From Mycobacterium yunnanensis (GTDB lineage Bacteria > Actinomycetota > Actinomycetes > Mycobacteriales > Mycobacteriaceae): a stretch of 64,000 bases of DNA. The notes under the pieces are model-generated. The model had not been told where the DNA came from and ran no database searches. It saw only the letters and a list, made by a program, of their open reading frames with translations. The translations under genes and the position numbers were made by a program. Shown one piece after another: positions 8,728-17,186 of the stretch. The first letter of the stretch is position 1, and the number at the start of each line of letters is the position of its first letter. The stretch spans positions 62,001-126,000 of the forward strand of contig NZ_JACKVK010000001.1 in the NCBI RefSeq assembly GCF_025823185.1, given 5' to 3'.

Positions 8728-9258
8728 ATGCCGCTGTTTGCCTTCGAAGGCCGGTCACCCGTCGTGGACCCCGGTGCCTTCGTGGCTCCGACCGCCACCC
8801 TGATCGGCGACGTCCACGTGGCGGCGGGTGCATCGGTGTGGTTCAACGCCGTGCTCAGGGCCGACTTCGCTCCCATCATCGTCCGCGAGGGTGCCAACGT
8901 GCAGGACTGCAGCGTGCTGCACGCACCGCCGGGCATCCCGGTGGACATCGGACCCGGTGCGACCATCGCGCACGCCTGCGTCATCCACGGCGTCCACGTC
9001 GGCCAGGAGGCGGTCATCGCCAACCACGCGACCGTGCTCGACGGGGCCGTGGTCGGCAGGCGCAGCCTGGTCGCCGCGCATTCCCTGGTCACCGGCGGCA
9101 CCAAGATTCCCGACGAGGTGTTCGTCACCGGATCGCCGGCCAAGGTCCGCGGCCCGATCGCGGGCACGGGCGCCGAACTATGGGTCGACGCCAATCCCGC
9201 GGCCTACCAGGAGCTGGCGCGGCGTTACCTCGACGGTCTGGAGCCGATCGACCCGTAG
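8728..9258 (+). CDS. Gamma carbonic anhydrase-like left-handed beta-helix protein (Rv3525c-like)
   Basis: A 176-residue protein made of hexapeptide repeats of the left-handed beta-helix type, in the gamma-carbonic anhydrase/CaiE/PaaY group. Histidines in IAHACVIHGVHV and IANHATV fit the metal-binding positions of the family. M. tuberculosis Rv3525c occupies the same place beside kshA. PaaY-like members act as CoA-thioester hydrolases or accessory factors in aromatic catabolism, so a role in steroid catabolism is plausible. A carbonic anhydrase activity cannot be assumed. Confidence 0.88.
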   Translation: MPLFAFEGRSPVVDPGAFVAPTATLIGDVHVAAGASVWFNAVLRADFAPIIVREGANVQDCSVLHAPPGIPVDIGPGATIAHACVIHGVHVGQEAVIANHATVLDGAVVGRRSLVAAHSLVTGGTKIPDEVFVTGSPAKVRGPIAGTGAELWVDANPAAYQELARRYLDGLEPIDP

Positions 9259-9260
9259 GT

Positions 9261-9917
9261 CTACTTCGCGTCGGGCAATCCGACTCGAAGGGCGATCTGC
9301 TGCATCTTCGCGACGTTGGTCACGAACTGACTCGTCGTGTCGTCACCGACCGCGCTCTGGAACTCCAGCCGGACCAACGCCTTGCCTTCGGCGAAGAAGA
9401 TCAGCGTGATCGCCTTGTCCTGGTCGGGCGCCGTACCGGACACGACCACCCCGTCGGTGCCGACGGGGAACGGCTGCGGTTGGCCGCCCGTAACCAGCGT
9501 CGGCAGGGTGCCTGCCGCCTGCTTCAAGGTGGAAGTGGCCGTCGCCGCGTCCGGATAGACCATGAAGGTGTCGATGATCGCCCGGTTGTCATCCCCGTTG
9601 ACGAAGAAGGCGCTGGCACCCGGGCTGCCGTCGGGCTGCGACTCCCGCGAGCGCTCTACGAACGTGTCTTCGGCGTCGGTGAGGTCGGAAGCCGTCAGGA
9701 GCAAGCTGCGGTAGTCGACGTCGGCCGACGCCGCAGTCGTCGTCGACGTGGTCGGCGCGTAGGGGATGGTCGGCAGGGTGGGCGCAGTGCTGCTCTGCGC
9801 GGTCGTCCCGCTGCCGTTGTCGGGGGGCGTACAACCGCCGACTCCGACGACCAGGACGGTCGACACGACGGCGAGGAAGAACGTGGGCAGGAGCGCGCGC
9901 GGGTTGGAGAACGACAT
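9261..9917 (-). CDS. Putative lipoprotein (C-terminal region like Rv3524)
   Basis: A 218-residue exported protein. A hydrophobic signal segment ends in a lipobox-like VGGC (Cys29), followed by a Ser/Thr/Pro-rich stretch (about 33-65) and a compact domain with the conserved stretch LLLTASDLTDAEDTFVERS. The pattern resembles mycobacterial LppX/LpqN-like sensor or lipid-binding domains, but no function can be assigned. The ATG follows a GGAGGGG run very closely. It converges on the gamma-CA-like gene with a 2-nt gap. Confidence 0.8.
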   Translation of the reverse strand: MSFSNPRALLPTFFLAVVSTVLVVGVGGCTPPDNGSGTTAQSSTAPTLPTIPYAPTTSTTTAASADVDYRSLLLTASDLTDAEDTFVERSRESQPDGSPGASAFFVNGDDNRAIIDTFMVYPDAATATSTLKQAAGTLPTLVTGGQPQPFPVGTDGVVVSGTAPDQDKAITLIFFAEGKALVRLEFQSAVGDDTTSQFVTNVAKMQQIALRVGLPDAK

Positions 9918-9935
9918 CCCCCTCCAACCTACGCG

Positions 9936-11105
9936 TCACCGCTTGTCGGCCGACACCACCCACATCGAGTAGTACTGCGAACCGCCGCCGTACGCGTGAC
10001 CCATGGCCTTGCGGGCGCCGTCGACCTGATGGTCCCCGGCCTTGCCCATCACCTGAATGGCCGACTCGGCGAACCGGATCATGCCCGAGGCGCCGATCGG
10101 GTTGCTCGACAGCACGCCGCCCGACGGGTTGAACGGGATGCGCCCGCCGATCGCCGTCTCGCCGGCTTCGGTGAGCTTCCAGCCCTCGCCCTCGGCGGCG
10201 AAGCCGAGATTTTCCAACCACATCGGCTCGAACCACGAGAAGGGGACGTACACCTCCGCGACGTCGATCTCGTCGATGGGGGAGGTGATGCCCGCGTCGC
10301 GCCACAGGGCGGCGGACGCGTCGCGGCCGGCCTGCGGGTTGACCTGGTCGCGGCCGGAGTATGCGAGCGGTTCGGTGCGCAATGCGGTGGCGTGGATCCA
10401 CGCCACCGGGTGGCCGTCGGCTACGCGCCGGTCGGAGGTTTCCTCGTCGCCGATGACCAGCGCGCAGGCGCCGTCGGACGACGGGCAGGTCTCGTCGAAG
10501 CGGATCGGATCCCACAGCATCTGCGACGCCATCACCTTCTCCAGGGTGATGTCTGGCTGGTGCAGGTGGGCCAGCGGGTTCTTCGCCCCGTTGAGCCGGT
10601 CCTTCACCGCGACCATCGCGCCGATGTGGTTCGGTGCGCCCGAGCGGCGAATGTAGGACCGAATGTGCGGGGCGAAGTAACCACCCGCGCCCGCGCCGAC
10701 CGGCTTGGTGAACGGCACCGGAATGCTCAACGCCCACATGGCGTTCGACTCCGACTGCTTCTCCCACGCCATCGTCAGCACCCGCCGGTACTTGCCCGAC
10801 TGCACCAGACTGGCCGCCACGATCGCGGTCGACCCGCCGACCGAACCGGCGGTGTGCACCCGGATCAGAGGCTTACCCGTCGCACCCACGGCGTCGGCCA
10901 TGAAGAGCTCGGGCATCATGACGCCCTCGAAGAAGTCGGGTGCCTTGCCGACCACGACGGCGTCGATGTCGTCGAAGGTCGAGCCGGAATCCTCCAGAGC
11001 GCGGTCGATCGCCTCGCGGACGAGGCCGTTCATCGACACGTCCTTGCGCTTGGCGACGTACTTCGTCTGCCCGGTGCCGAGCACCGCCGCGCGTTGTCCC
11101 GCCAT
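9936..11105 (-). CDS. ltp3: Thiolase-like lipid-transfer protein Ltp3 (Rv3523-like)
   Basis: A 389-residue thiolase-superfamily protein of the SCP-x/lipid-transfer group. The usual thiolase nucleophile region reads VHTAGSVGGS without the catalytic Cys, and the C-terminal loop is NPIGASG. Both are typical of the aldolase-like branch that works with DUF35 partners in sterol side-chain removal. Ltp3 and Ltp4 are known to be needed for degradation of C24-branched sterol side chains in Rhodococcus. The start at 11105 is 1 nt from the ltp4 stop, so ltp3, ltp4 and the DUF35 gene form an operon behind a KstR box. Confidence 0.9.
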   Translation of the reverse strand: MAGQRAAVLGTGQTKYVAKRKDVSMNGLVREAIDRALEDSGSTFDDIDAVVVGKAPDFFEGVMMPELFMADAVGATGKPLIRVHTAGSVGGSTAIVAASLVQSGKYRRVLTMAWEKQSESNAMWALSIPVPFTKPVGAGAGGYFAPHIRSYIRRSGAPNHIGAMVAVKDRLNGAKNPLAHLHQPDITLEKVMASQMLWDPIRFDETCPSSDGACALVIGDEETSDRRVADGHPVAWIHATALRTEPLAYSGRDQVNPQAGRDASAALWRDAGITSPIDEIDVAEVYVPFSWFEPMWLENLGFAAEGEGWKLTEAGETAIGGRIPFNPSGGVLSSNPIGASGMIRFAESAIQVMGKAGDHQVDGARKAMGHAYGGGSQYYSMWVVSADKR

Positions 11106-11106
11106 G

Positions 11107-12162
11107 TTATTTGCCCTCCATGACCGCGACCAGATTCTGTTGCAGCGCAGCGCCACTCGTCGCATGCGCGAGCACCCGTCTGGCGCTGCCGTCGAAGATG
11201 TGCCGGGCCGCGAAGCCGATGCGCTCCAAGCCCGTCGAGAACATGGGGTTGGCTGCCAGCGCTCCGCCCGACGGGTTCATCCGGGTCGACCCGTTCAGCC
11301 CGATCGCTTCGGTGAGGATCAGCTGCTGGTGGCTGAACGGCGCGTACAGCTCGACGACGTCGATCGAGCCCAGGTCACCGCCGGTGGCCGCCGCGGCGGA
11401 CGCCGCAGTCGACGGCGAGGTGGTGAGGTCACGGGCGCCGAGGACGGGAGTCTCGATGCGGTGCTCGAAACCCGTTATCCAGGCCGGGTTCTCGCGCAGC
11501 TCGCGCGCTTTGTCGCCGGAGGCCAGCACGACCGCCGACGCGCCGTCGGTGATGGGGGCGATGTCATGGCGGCGCAACGGATCGGCGAAGTACGGCCGCT
11601 CCAGCAGCTCTTCGACGGTGGACGCCGATTCGAGCGAGTCGGTGCGCGGCGCGGCGTTCATGGCGTCCAGTGCTACCTGCGCCATCTGCTCGGCGGTCCA
11701 CTTGCCCGAGTCCAGTCCGAGGCGGGCTTGCAGACCGGCGGTGGACACTGCGTCGGGCCACAGCGGTGCCACGGTGTAGGGGTCGGTTTGCAGGGCCAGG
11801 ACCCGGCGCAGCACGCCGGCCGAGGACTTGCCGAAGCCGTACACCAGCGCCGTCTCGACCGACCCGGTCAGGATCTTGATGTACGCCTCGTACAGCGCCC
11901 ACGCGGCGTCCATCTCGACGTGCGACTCGTTGATGGGCGGCACGGCACCGATGGAGTCGATGGCCGAGAGGAAGGAGAATGCCCGCCCGGCCAGGTAATC
12001 GGAGGAGCCTGAGCACCAGAACCCGATGTCGGTCTGCTCGATGCCCAAGTCCGCGTACAACTCGGCGAAACACGGCATGAGCATCTCGACGCCGTTGGTG
12101 GTGCCGTCGGTGCGTCGCACGTGCGGGGCATGGGCGAATCCGACCACTGCTACTTCAGTCAT
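11107..12162 (-). CDS. ltp4: Thiolase-like lipid-transfer protein Ltp4 (Rv3522-like)
   Basis: A 351-residue thiolase-like protein paired with Ltp3. The N-terminal half has WCSGSSDYLAG where thiolases hold their active-site loop, and the C-terminal half has NPSGGALAANPMFSTG in place of the GGxxxxNPIGASG loop. Such divergent thiolases act as aldolases (retro-aldol C-C cleavage) rather than thiolases in sterol side-chain catabolism. It starts 9 nt after the DUF35 gene stop. The division of labour between Ltp3 and Ltp4 cannot be read from the sequence. Confidence 0.9.
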   Translation of the reverse strand: MTEVAVVGFAHAPHVRRTDGTTNGVEMLMPCFAELYADLGIEQTDIGFWCSGSSDYLAGRAFSFLSAIDSIGAVPPINESHVEMDAAWALYEAYIKILTGSVETALVYGFGKSSAGVLRRVLALQTDPYTVAPLWPDAVSTAGLQARLGLDSGKWTAEQMAQVALDAMNAAPRTDSLESASTVEELLERPYFADPLRRHDIAPITDGASAVVLASGDKARELRENPAWITGFEHRIETPVLGARDLTTSPSTAASAAAATGGDLGSIDVVELYAPFSHQQLILTEAIGLNGSTRMNPSGGALAANPMFSTGLERIGFAARHIFDGSARRVLAHATSGAALQQNLVAVMEGK

Positions 12163-12171
12163 GCGCCGCCC

Positions 12172-13167
12172 TTACTGGTGGTGCTTGTAGGTGTCGTAAT
12201 CGGCGTCGGGCTCGCCCGTCGGCCGGAAGTAGTCGATGTTGTCGATGCCAAGTCCCCACTCCTCCTTGGGCTTCCACACTGCCTCCACCCGCATGCCCAT
12301 GCGAACGTCGGCCGCGTCGATCTCGGTGACGAGGTGCAGGAACGGGATGTCCGCACCGTCGAGCAGCACGTACGCCGCGACGTAGGGCGGTTTGATGCGC
12401 TGTCCCGCGAAGGGGATGTTGATGATGGCGAACGTCGTCACCGTGCCCTTGTCGGCGAGCTCGACGAACTCGGTCAGCTGCTGCCCCGTGGCCGGATCCG
12501 CTTCGCGCGCAGGGAAGTAGACCTTTCCGCCGGGTGTGCTGGCGCCGACGAGCTTGCCCTCCTCCAGCGCGCGCAGGAAGGTGCTCTCCGGTTGCGACGC
12601 GGTGTGCTGAATCTCGATCTGCGACGGGACGACGATCATGGTGATGGGCTCGCGGTCGTCGGTCTGCTCGGGCACGTCCTCGGGAGTGTCGCCCAGTTCG
12701 AAGTACGCGATGTCGGTGATCGCGCCGACGGGCTCGTCGGCCCAATGGACGTGCACCCGTGCGCCCGTCTGAATTCCGGCGGGTCCTGCCGCTCCGACGT
12801 CGACGGCGTGGATCAGCGGGGTGTCGGCGCCGTCCAGCTTGACCAGCGCCCAGGCGAACGGACGATCCAGCGGCTGACCGTCCAACGGATCCGGCTGCCA
12901 CGCCCACGACATCACGGTTCCGACGCTGGCCACCGGTACGATCTCGGTCAGCCGCTCGTAGGTGACGGGGTCGAACTCGGCAGGCGGCACCAGCACCCGG
13001 CCGTCCGATCCGCGCACCCCGACGACGCGCCGTCCGCGCAGTTCGGTGAAGAACCGACCGAGGACGTCGCCGACTGAACGGGTGTAGTCGAATGAGAGTT
13101 TGAGAGGAGCCGAAAGAGGCGGCTCGTGCTCATCGATACTGGCCGGGCTACTTTGGCTGGCGCTCAC
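12172..13167 (-). CDS. Tandem DUF35 OB-fold protein (Rv3521-like), partner of Ltp3/Ltp4
   Basis: A 331-residue protein with two copies of the DUF35 acyl-CoA-binding OB-fold. The first copy is roughly residues 25-165 and the second 180-325; each has a FFTELRGRR/FLRALEEGK helix followed by VLVPPAEFDP/VYFPAREADP. The zinc-ribbon cysteines of canonical DUF35 proteins are missing in both copies. DUF35 proteins pair with Ltp2-type aldolases, so this is the likely subunit of Ltp3 or Ltp4. The GTG at 13167 begins 8 nt from a perfect KstR box, which fits a leaderless or very short 5' UTR. Confidence 0.85.
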   Translation of the reverse strand: MSASQSSPASIDEHEPPLSAPLKLSFDYTRSVGDVLGRFFTELRGRRVVGVRGSDGRVLVPPAEFDPVTYERLTEIVPVASVGTVMSWAWQPDPLDGQPLDRPFAWALVKLDGADTPLIHAVDVGAAGPAGIQTGARVHVHWADEPVGAITDIAYFELGDTPEDVPEQTDDREPITMIVVPSQIEIQHTASQPESTFLRALEEGKLVGASTPGGKVYFPAREADPATGQQLTEFVELADKGTVTTFAIINIPFAGQRIKPPYVAAYVLLDGADIPFLHLVTEIDAADVRMGMRVEAVWKPKEEWGLGIDNIDYFRPTGEPDADYDTYKHHQ

Positions 13168-13175
13168 GCATCGAG

Positions 13176-13189
13176 TAGAACAGGTTCTA
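13176..13189. promoter_or_regulatory. KstR operator (DUF35-ltp4-ltp3 / F420 oxidoreductase)
   Basis: TAGAACAGGTTCTA is a perfect TnnAACnnGTTnnA match in the divergent promoter. It lies 8 nt from the DUF35 start and 35 nt from the F420 oxidoreductase start. Confidence 0.87.
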
Positions 13190-13224
13190 ACAATCGTCGC
13201 AAGAATGTCCCGAAAGGCGAGCTC

Positions 13225-14256
13225 GTGAAACTCGGACTGCAACTCGGATACTGGGGCGCGCAACCGCCGACCAATCACGCCGAACTCGTCGCGACTGCCG
13301 AGGAAGCGGGCTTCGACACCGTCTTCACCGCCGAGGCATGGGGTTCGGATGCCTACACCCCGCTCGCGTGGTGGGGTCGCGAGACGACCCGGATGCGGCT
13401 GGGTACGTCGGTGGTGCAGCTGTCGGCGCGCACGCCCACGGCGTGCGCGATGGCGGCCCTGACCCTCGACCACCTCTCCGGCGGACGGCACATCCTCGGA
13501 CTCGGCGTCTCCGGCCCGCAGGTCGTCGAGGGCTGGTACGGGGCCAAGTTTCCCAAGCCGCTGGCCCGCACCCGTGAGTACGTCGACGTGCTGCGCCAGG
13601 TCTGGGCGCGCGAGGCTCCGGTGCACAGCGACGGCCCGCACTACCCGCTGCCGCTGACCGGGGAGGGCACCACCGGCCTCGGGAAGAACCTCAAACCAAT
13701 CACCCATCCGCTGCGCGCGGACATCCCCGTGATGCTCGGTGCCGAGGGCCCCAAGAACGTCGCGCTGGCTGCCGAGATCTGCGACGGATGGCTGCCGATC
13801 TTCTACTCACCGCGGATTGGTGCGATGTACGACGAGTGGCTCGACGAGGGCTTCGCCCGGCCGGGCGCGCGGCGCACGCGTGAGACGTTCGAGATCTGCG
13901 CGACGGCGCAAGTGGTGGTCACCGACGACCGGCCCGCGGTGATGGAGTTGATGAAGCCGCATCTGGCGCTCTACATGGGCGGAATGGGTGCCGAGGACAC
14001 CAACTTTCACGCCGACGTCTATCGGCGGATGGGCTACGCCGAGGTGGTCGACGACGTCACGAAGCTGTTCCGCAGTGACCGCAAGGACGAGGCGGCGAAG
14101 ATCATCCCCGACGAGCTCGTCGACGACTCCGCGATCGTCGGTGACCTGGCCTACGTGAAGGAGCAGATCTCGGCGTGGGAGGCGGCGGGGGTCACCATGA
14201 TGGTCGTGGGCGCCCGTTCGTCGGAGCAGATCGAGGATCTCGCCGCGCTGGTGTAG
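13225..14256 (+). CDS. F420-dependent LLM-class oxidoreductase (Rv3520c-like)
   Basis: A 343-residue TIM-barrel protein of the luciferase-like monooxygenase superfamily, F420-dependent branch. Typical features are the N-terminal KLGLQLGYWG strand, RLGTSVVQLSARTP, and the phosphate-binding stretch around DHLSGGRHILGLGVSGPQ. GTG 13225 is preceded by AAAGGCGAG. It diverges from the DUF35-ltp4-ltp3 operon across a KstR box, so its substrate is probably a steroid intermediate. The exact reaction is not known. Confidence 0.9.
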   Translation: MKLGLQLGYWGAQPPTNHAELVATAEEAGFDTVFTAEAWGSDAYTPLAWWGRETTRMRLGTSVVQLSARTPTACAMAALTLDHLSGGRHILGLGVSGPQVVEGWYGAKFPKPLARTREYVDVLRQVWAREAPVHSDGPHYPLPLTGEGTTGLGKNLKPITHPLRADIPVMLGAEGPKNVALAAEICDGWLPIFYSPRIGAMYDEWLDEGFARPGARRTRETFEICATAQVVVTDDRPAVMELMKPHLALYMGGMGAEDTNFHADVYRRMGYAEVVDDVTKLFRSDRKDEAAKIIPDELVDDSAIVGDLAYVKEQISAWEAAGVTMMVVGARSSEQIEDLAALV

Positions 14257-14277
14257 ACACTTCTTGCTAAGTGTCTA
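14254..14277. promoter_or_regulatory. 24-bp perfect inverted repeat overlapping a KstR box
   Basis: Nine-base arms TAGACACTT and AAGTGTCTA are separated by 6 nt. The left arm begins with the stop codon of the F420 oxidoreductase gene and the right arm shares its last two bases with the KstR box. It could form a 9-bp hairpin that ends the upstream transcript (no T-run follows), or be an operator for another dimeric repressor. Confidence 0.5.
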
Positions 14278-14289
14278 GAACGCGTTCTA
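14276..14289. promoter_or_regulatory. KstR operator (acetoacetate decarboxylase-like gene and cyp142)
   Basis: TAGAACGCGTTCTA is a perfect and fully palindromic KstR match. It ends 10 nt before the GTG start at 14300, which suggests that the operon mRNA is leaderless or nearly so. Confidence 0.87.
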
Positions 14290-14299
14290 GATTTGGCGC

Positions 14300-15016
14300 G
14301 TGACCGACCACACCATCGCAGGATCAGTCGTGAAGATGCCCGTCCGCATCCGGGCCGCGACGCAACACATGGCGATGTTCTCGGTGGACGCCGACGCGGC
14401 GCAGAAGATGATCGACTACAGCGGTCTGCAGGTGTGCCGCTACCGGCCACGGCGCGCCGCCGTCGTCCTGATGCTCATGCACTACGTCGACGGTGATCTC
14501 GGGCAGTACCTCGAGTACGGCACCAACGTGATGGTGAACCCGCCGGGGTCGGATGCCACAGGCCTCAAGGCACTGCAGTCTGCGGGCGCCTTCATCCATC
14601 ACCTGCCCGTCGACGGCGCGTTCACGTGCGAGGCGGGCAGGACGATCTGGGGCTATCCAAAGGTGCTGGCGGACTTTACGATTAGGGACGGCCGCCGCTT
14701 CTCCTTCGACGTGACGATCGACGGTCAATTCGCGGTGGGGATGGACTTCCGTACTGGCCTTACCGTGCCGTCGGCACTGACGTCGAAGACCCAGGTGCAC
14801 CCGACCTACTCCCACCTCGACGGTGTCACCAGGGAGACCGCGGGGGAGATGAGGCTGTCCGGCGTCCGGTACCGGCCGGGTGGAGTGCGGGTCCGGCTTG
14901 GCCAACACCCCTACGCCGCGGAGCTGGCGTCGCTAGGGTTTCCGACACGCGCGATGGTGTCGAGTTCCGCCGCCAACGTCGAGATGACGTTCGCCGATGC
15001 CAAGGAGATCGCATGA
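14300..15016 (+). CDS. Acetoacetate decarboxylase-family protein (Rv3519-like)
   Basis: A 238-residue protein of the acetoacetate decarboxylase superfamily. The conserved FTCEAGRTIWGYPKVLADF segment is the region that carries the Schiff-base lysine in true decarboxylases; the lysine here is in GYPKVLA. Most actinobacterial homologues have no proven decarboxylase activity. GTG 14300 is chosen because it sits directly behind the KstR box. It overlaps cyp142 by 4 nt (ATGA), so the two are co-translated. Confidence 0.87.
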   Translation: MTDHTIAGSVVKMPVRIRAATQHMAMFSVDADAAQKMIDYSGLQVCRYRPRRAAVVLMLMHYVDGDLGQYLEYGTNVMVNPPGSDATGLKALQSAGAFIHHLPVDGAFTCEAGRTIWGYPKVLADFTIRDGRRFSFDVTIDGQFAVGMDFRTGLTVPSALTSKTQVHPTYSHLDGVTRETAGEMRLSGVRYRPGGVRVRLGQHPYAAELASLGFPTRAMVSSSAANVEMTFADAKEIA

Positions 15017-16242
15017 CTCAGGTCCTGCCCGACGTCGACTTCACCGACGGCACCTTCTACGCCGACGGTGGCGCACGGGAGGCCTACCGGTGGATGCGGG
15101 CCAACCAGCCCGTGTTCCGCGACCGCAACGGGCTGGCCGCCGCGGCCAGCTACCAGTCCGTGCTCGACGCCGAACGCAACCCCGAATTGTTCTCCAACAC
15201 CGGTGGCATCCGGCCCGAGACGCCGGGCATGCCCTACATGATCGACATGGACGATCCCGCACATGTGTTGCGGCGCAAGCTCGTCAACGCCGGATTCACC
15301 CGCAAGCGCGTCATGGACAAGGTGCCGTCGATCGCCACGCTCTGCGACACCCTGATCGACTCGGTGTGCGAAGCGGGGGAGTGTGACTTCGTCCGCGACA
15401 TCGCCGCACCGCTGCCCATGGCCGTCATCGGCGACATGCTCGGTGTGCTGCCCGAGGAACGGGGCATGCTGCTCGAGTGGTCCGACGACCTGGTCAAGGG
15501 TCTCAGCTCCCACATCGACGAGACCTCGGCTCAGGCCATGATGGAGGCCTTCGCCGGCTACACGGCGTTCACGATGGACATCATCGGCAAGCGGCGGGCC
15601 GAGCCGACCGAGGACCTGTTCTCCATCCTGGTCAACGCCGAGGTCGAGGGCCAACGGATGGCCGATGACGAGATCGTCATGGAGACCCTGCTGATCCTCA
15701 TCGGTGGTGACGAGACGACCCGGCACACCCTCTCCGGGGGCACCGAACAGCTTCTGCGACATCGTGATCAGTGGGACGCGCTGGTGGCGGATGAGCGCTT
15801 GCGCGAAGACCAGGAGGCCGGGCCCGGGCTCCTTCCTTCGGCGATCGAGGAGATGTTGCGCTGGACGTCACCGGTGAAGAACATGTGCCGAACGTTGACG
15901 GCAGACACCACCTTCCACGGCACGGAGCTGCGGGAGGGCGAGAAGATCATGTTGATGTTCGAGTCCGCGAACTTCGACGAGGCCGTGTTCGGGGATCCGG
16001 ATTCGTTCCGGATCGATCGAACCCCCAACAGCCACCTGGCCTTTGGCTTCGGCTCCCACTTCTGTCTCGGAAATCAACTGGCGCGCCTGGAACTGTCGAT
16101 GATGACCAAGCGCGTGCTGCAACGACTTCCCGACTTGCGTTTGGCCGACGACGCGACGGTGCCGCTGCGGCCGGCCAACTTCGTCAGCGGGCCCGAGTCG
16201 ATGCCGGTGGTGTTCACCCCAACTGCGCGCGTGCTCGAGTAG
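15013..16242 (+). CDS. cyp142: Cytochrome P450 CYP142, cholesterol/cholestenone C26(27) oxidase
   Basis: A 409-residue P450. Family marks are the I-helix GGDETTR, the K-helix EEMLRW (ExxR), and the haem-binding FGFGSHFCLGNQ with the thiolate Cys. CYP142 oxidises the terminal carbon of the cholesterol side chain to the acid, ready for CoA activation. The start overlaps the preceding ADC-family gene by 4 nt. A likely redox partner, FdxD, is encoded at 27039. The sequence looks intact, as in M. smegmatis. Confidence 0.93.
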   Translation: MTQVLPDVDFTDGTFYADGGAREAYRWMRANQPVFRDRNGLAAAASYQSVLDAERNPELFSNTGGIRPETPGMPYMIDMDDPAHVLRRKLVNAGFTRKRVMDKVPSIATLCDTLIDSVCEAGECDFVRDIAAPLPMAVIGDMLGVLPEERGMLLEWSDDLVKGLSSHIDETSAQAMMEAFAGYTAFTMDIIGKRRAEPTEDLFSILVNAEVEGQRMADDEIVMETLLILIGGDETTRHTLSGGTEQLLRHRDQWDALVADERLREDQEAGPGLLPSAIEEMLRWTSPVKNMCRTLTADTTFHGTELREGEKIMLMFESANFDEAVFGDPDSFRIDRTPNSHLAFGFGSHFCLGNQLARLELSMMTKRVLQRLPDLRLADDATVPLRPANFVSGPESMPVVFTPTARVLE

Positions 16243-17091
16243 CGGCGCTCACCGACGAGCGGCGAGCGATCGCCGTGCCGATGCGGTGCAAGATCGTCGC
16301 CGGAGTGTCGTCCGCGGTCACCCTGATGACGATCCACCCGAGGTCGCCAAGCTGCTCGGTCCGGCGAATGTCGCGCGTCATCTGCCGGCGGTCGGTCCAA
16401 TGGTGCTCACCGTCGTACTCCACGGCGATCTTCCAGTCTTCCCAACCCATGTCTACGCGCGCGACGAGTTGGCGGTACTCGTCGAGAACCGGTATCTGAG
16501 TGCGCGGACGCGGCAGCCCCGATCGCACGATGAGGAGTCGCAGCCAGGTCTCTCGGGGTGATTCGGCGCCGGCGTCGACGAGGTCGAGGGTGGCTCTGGC
16601 GCGACGAATTCCATTGCGCCCGCGGTAGCGGTCCACCAGCAGTTCGACATCGGCTGCCTGGAGGCGAGTGGCCCTGGCCAAGGAGTCGATCGCCGGGACG
16701 GCGCGGTCGGTCGGCTGACGACTCGCGATGTCGAGGGCAGTGCGCGCTGCGGTGGTCACACGGATGTCGTCGATGACCTGGATCTCGTCGTCGCCGATGC
16801 ATCCGCCCAGGTCTGCAGCCCTCTTGGTCGGTGTCGATTGGGGTAGATCAACTGTGCAGGCGCCGCGGAATCCACCCACTTCGCCCCGTGCAGTGCCGCT
16901 GCCGATCAGCCGGCAATGATGCCGCGACGTCGCGACCACAGATGCGCCGCCCGTGCCTTCGTGTGCGCCGTGACCGGAACGTCTGCCGCCACGTACACCC
17001 CGGGAAAGAGGATGGTGTGATTCGTGCGCAATCGGTGCGACGTGAGGCGACCGGCATCGAGTGCCTCGCGACCGATGAACGGCTGTCCCAT
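16214..17091 (-). pseudogene. Broken DUF559/AbiEi-type protein gene (stop codon plus frameshift)
   Basis: Read from ATG 17091, the frame gives 61 residues of a typical mycobacterial DUF559 (Vsr-like endonuclease fold) protein, then stops at TGA 16908-16906. The same frame continues with family sequence (SAAALHGAKWVDSAAPA) up to about 16800, where coding sense moves to another frame (IGDDEIQVIDDIRVTTAART). That frame runs to the natural C-terminus, with the nuclease-like DMGWEDWKIAVEYDGEHHW. Two independent lesions point to a dead gene. Its 3' end overlaps the cyp142 3' end by 29 nt. Confidence 0.8.
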
Positions 17092-17186
17092 GGCCGGAGT
17101 CTGCCGACGGGCACCGACATTCGGCGGTCGTGAACCCTCTGCGGTGAAGTGGCCGTGAAACCGCAGAGGATTCACGAGCACGGCGC

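Noticed and set aside
8700-11123. 807-codon plus-strand frame across the gamma-CA-like, lipoprotein and ltp3 genes
   Set aside because: Crosses three convincing genes in other frames, product is Arg/Gly low complexity, and no RBS is present.
16906-16908. In-frame TGA read as selenocysteine
   Set aside because: No SECIS-like context is apparent, and a second lesion (frameshift) lies downstream, so decay is the simpler explanation.
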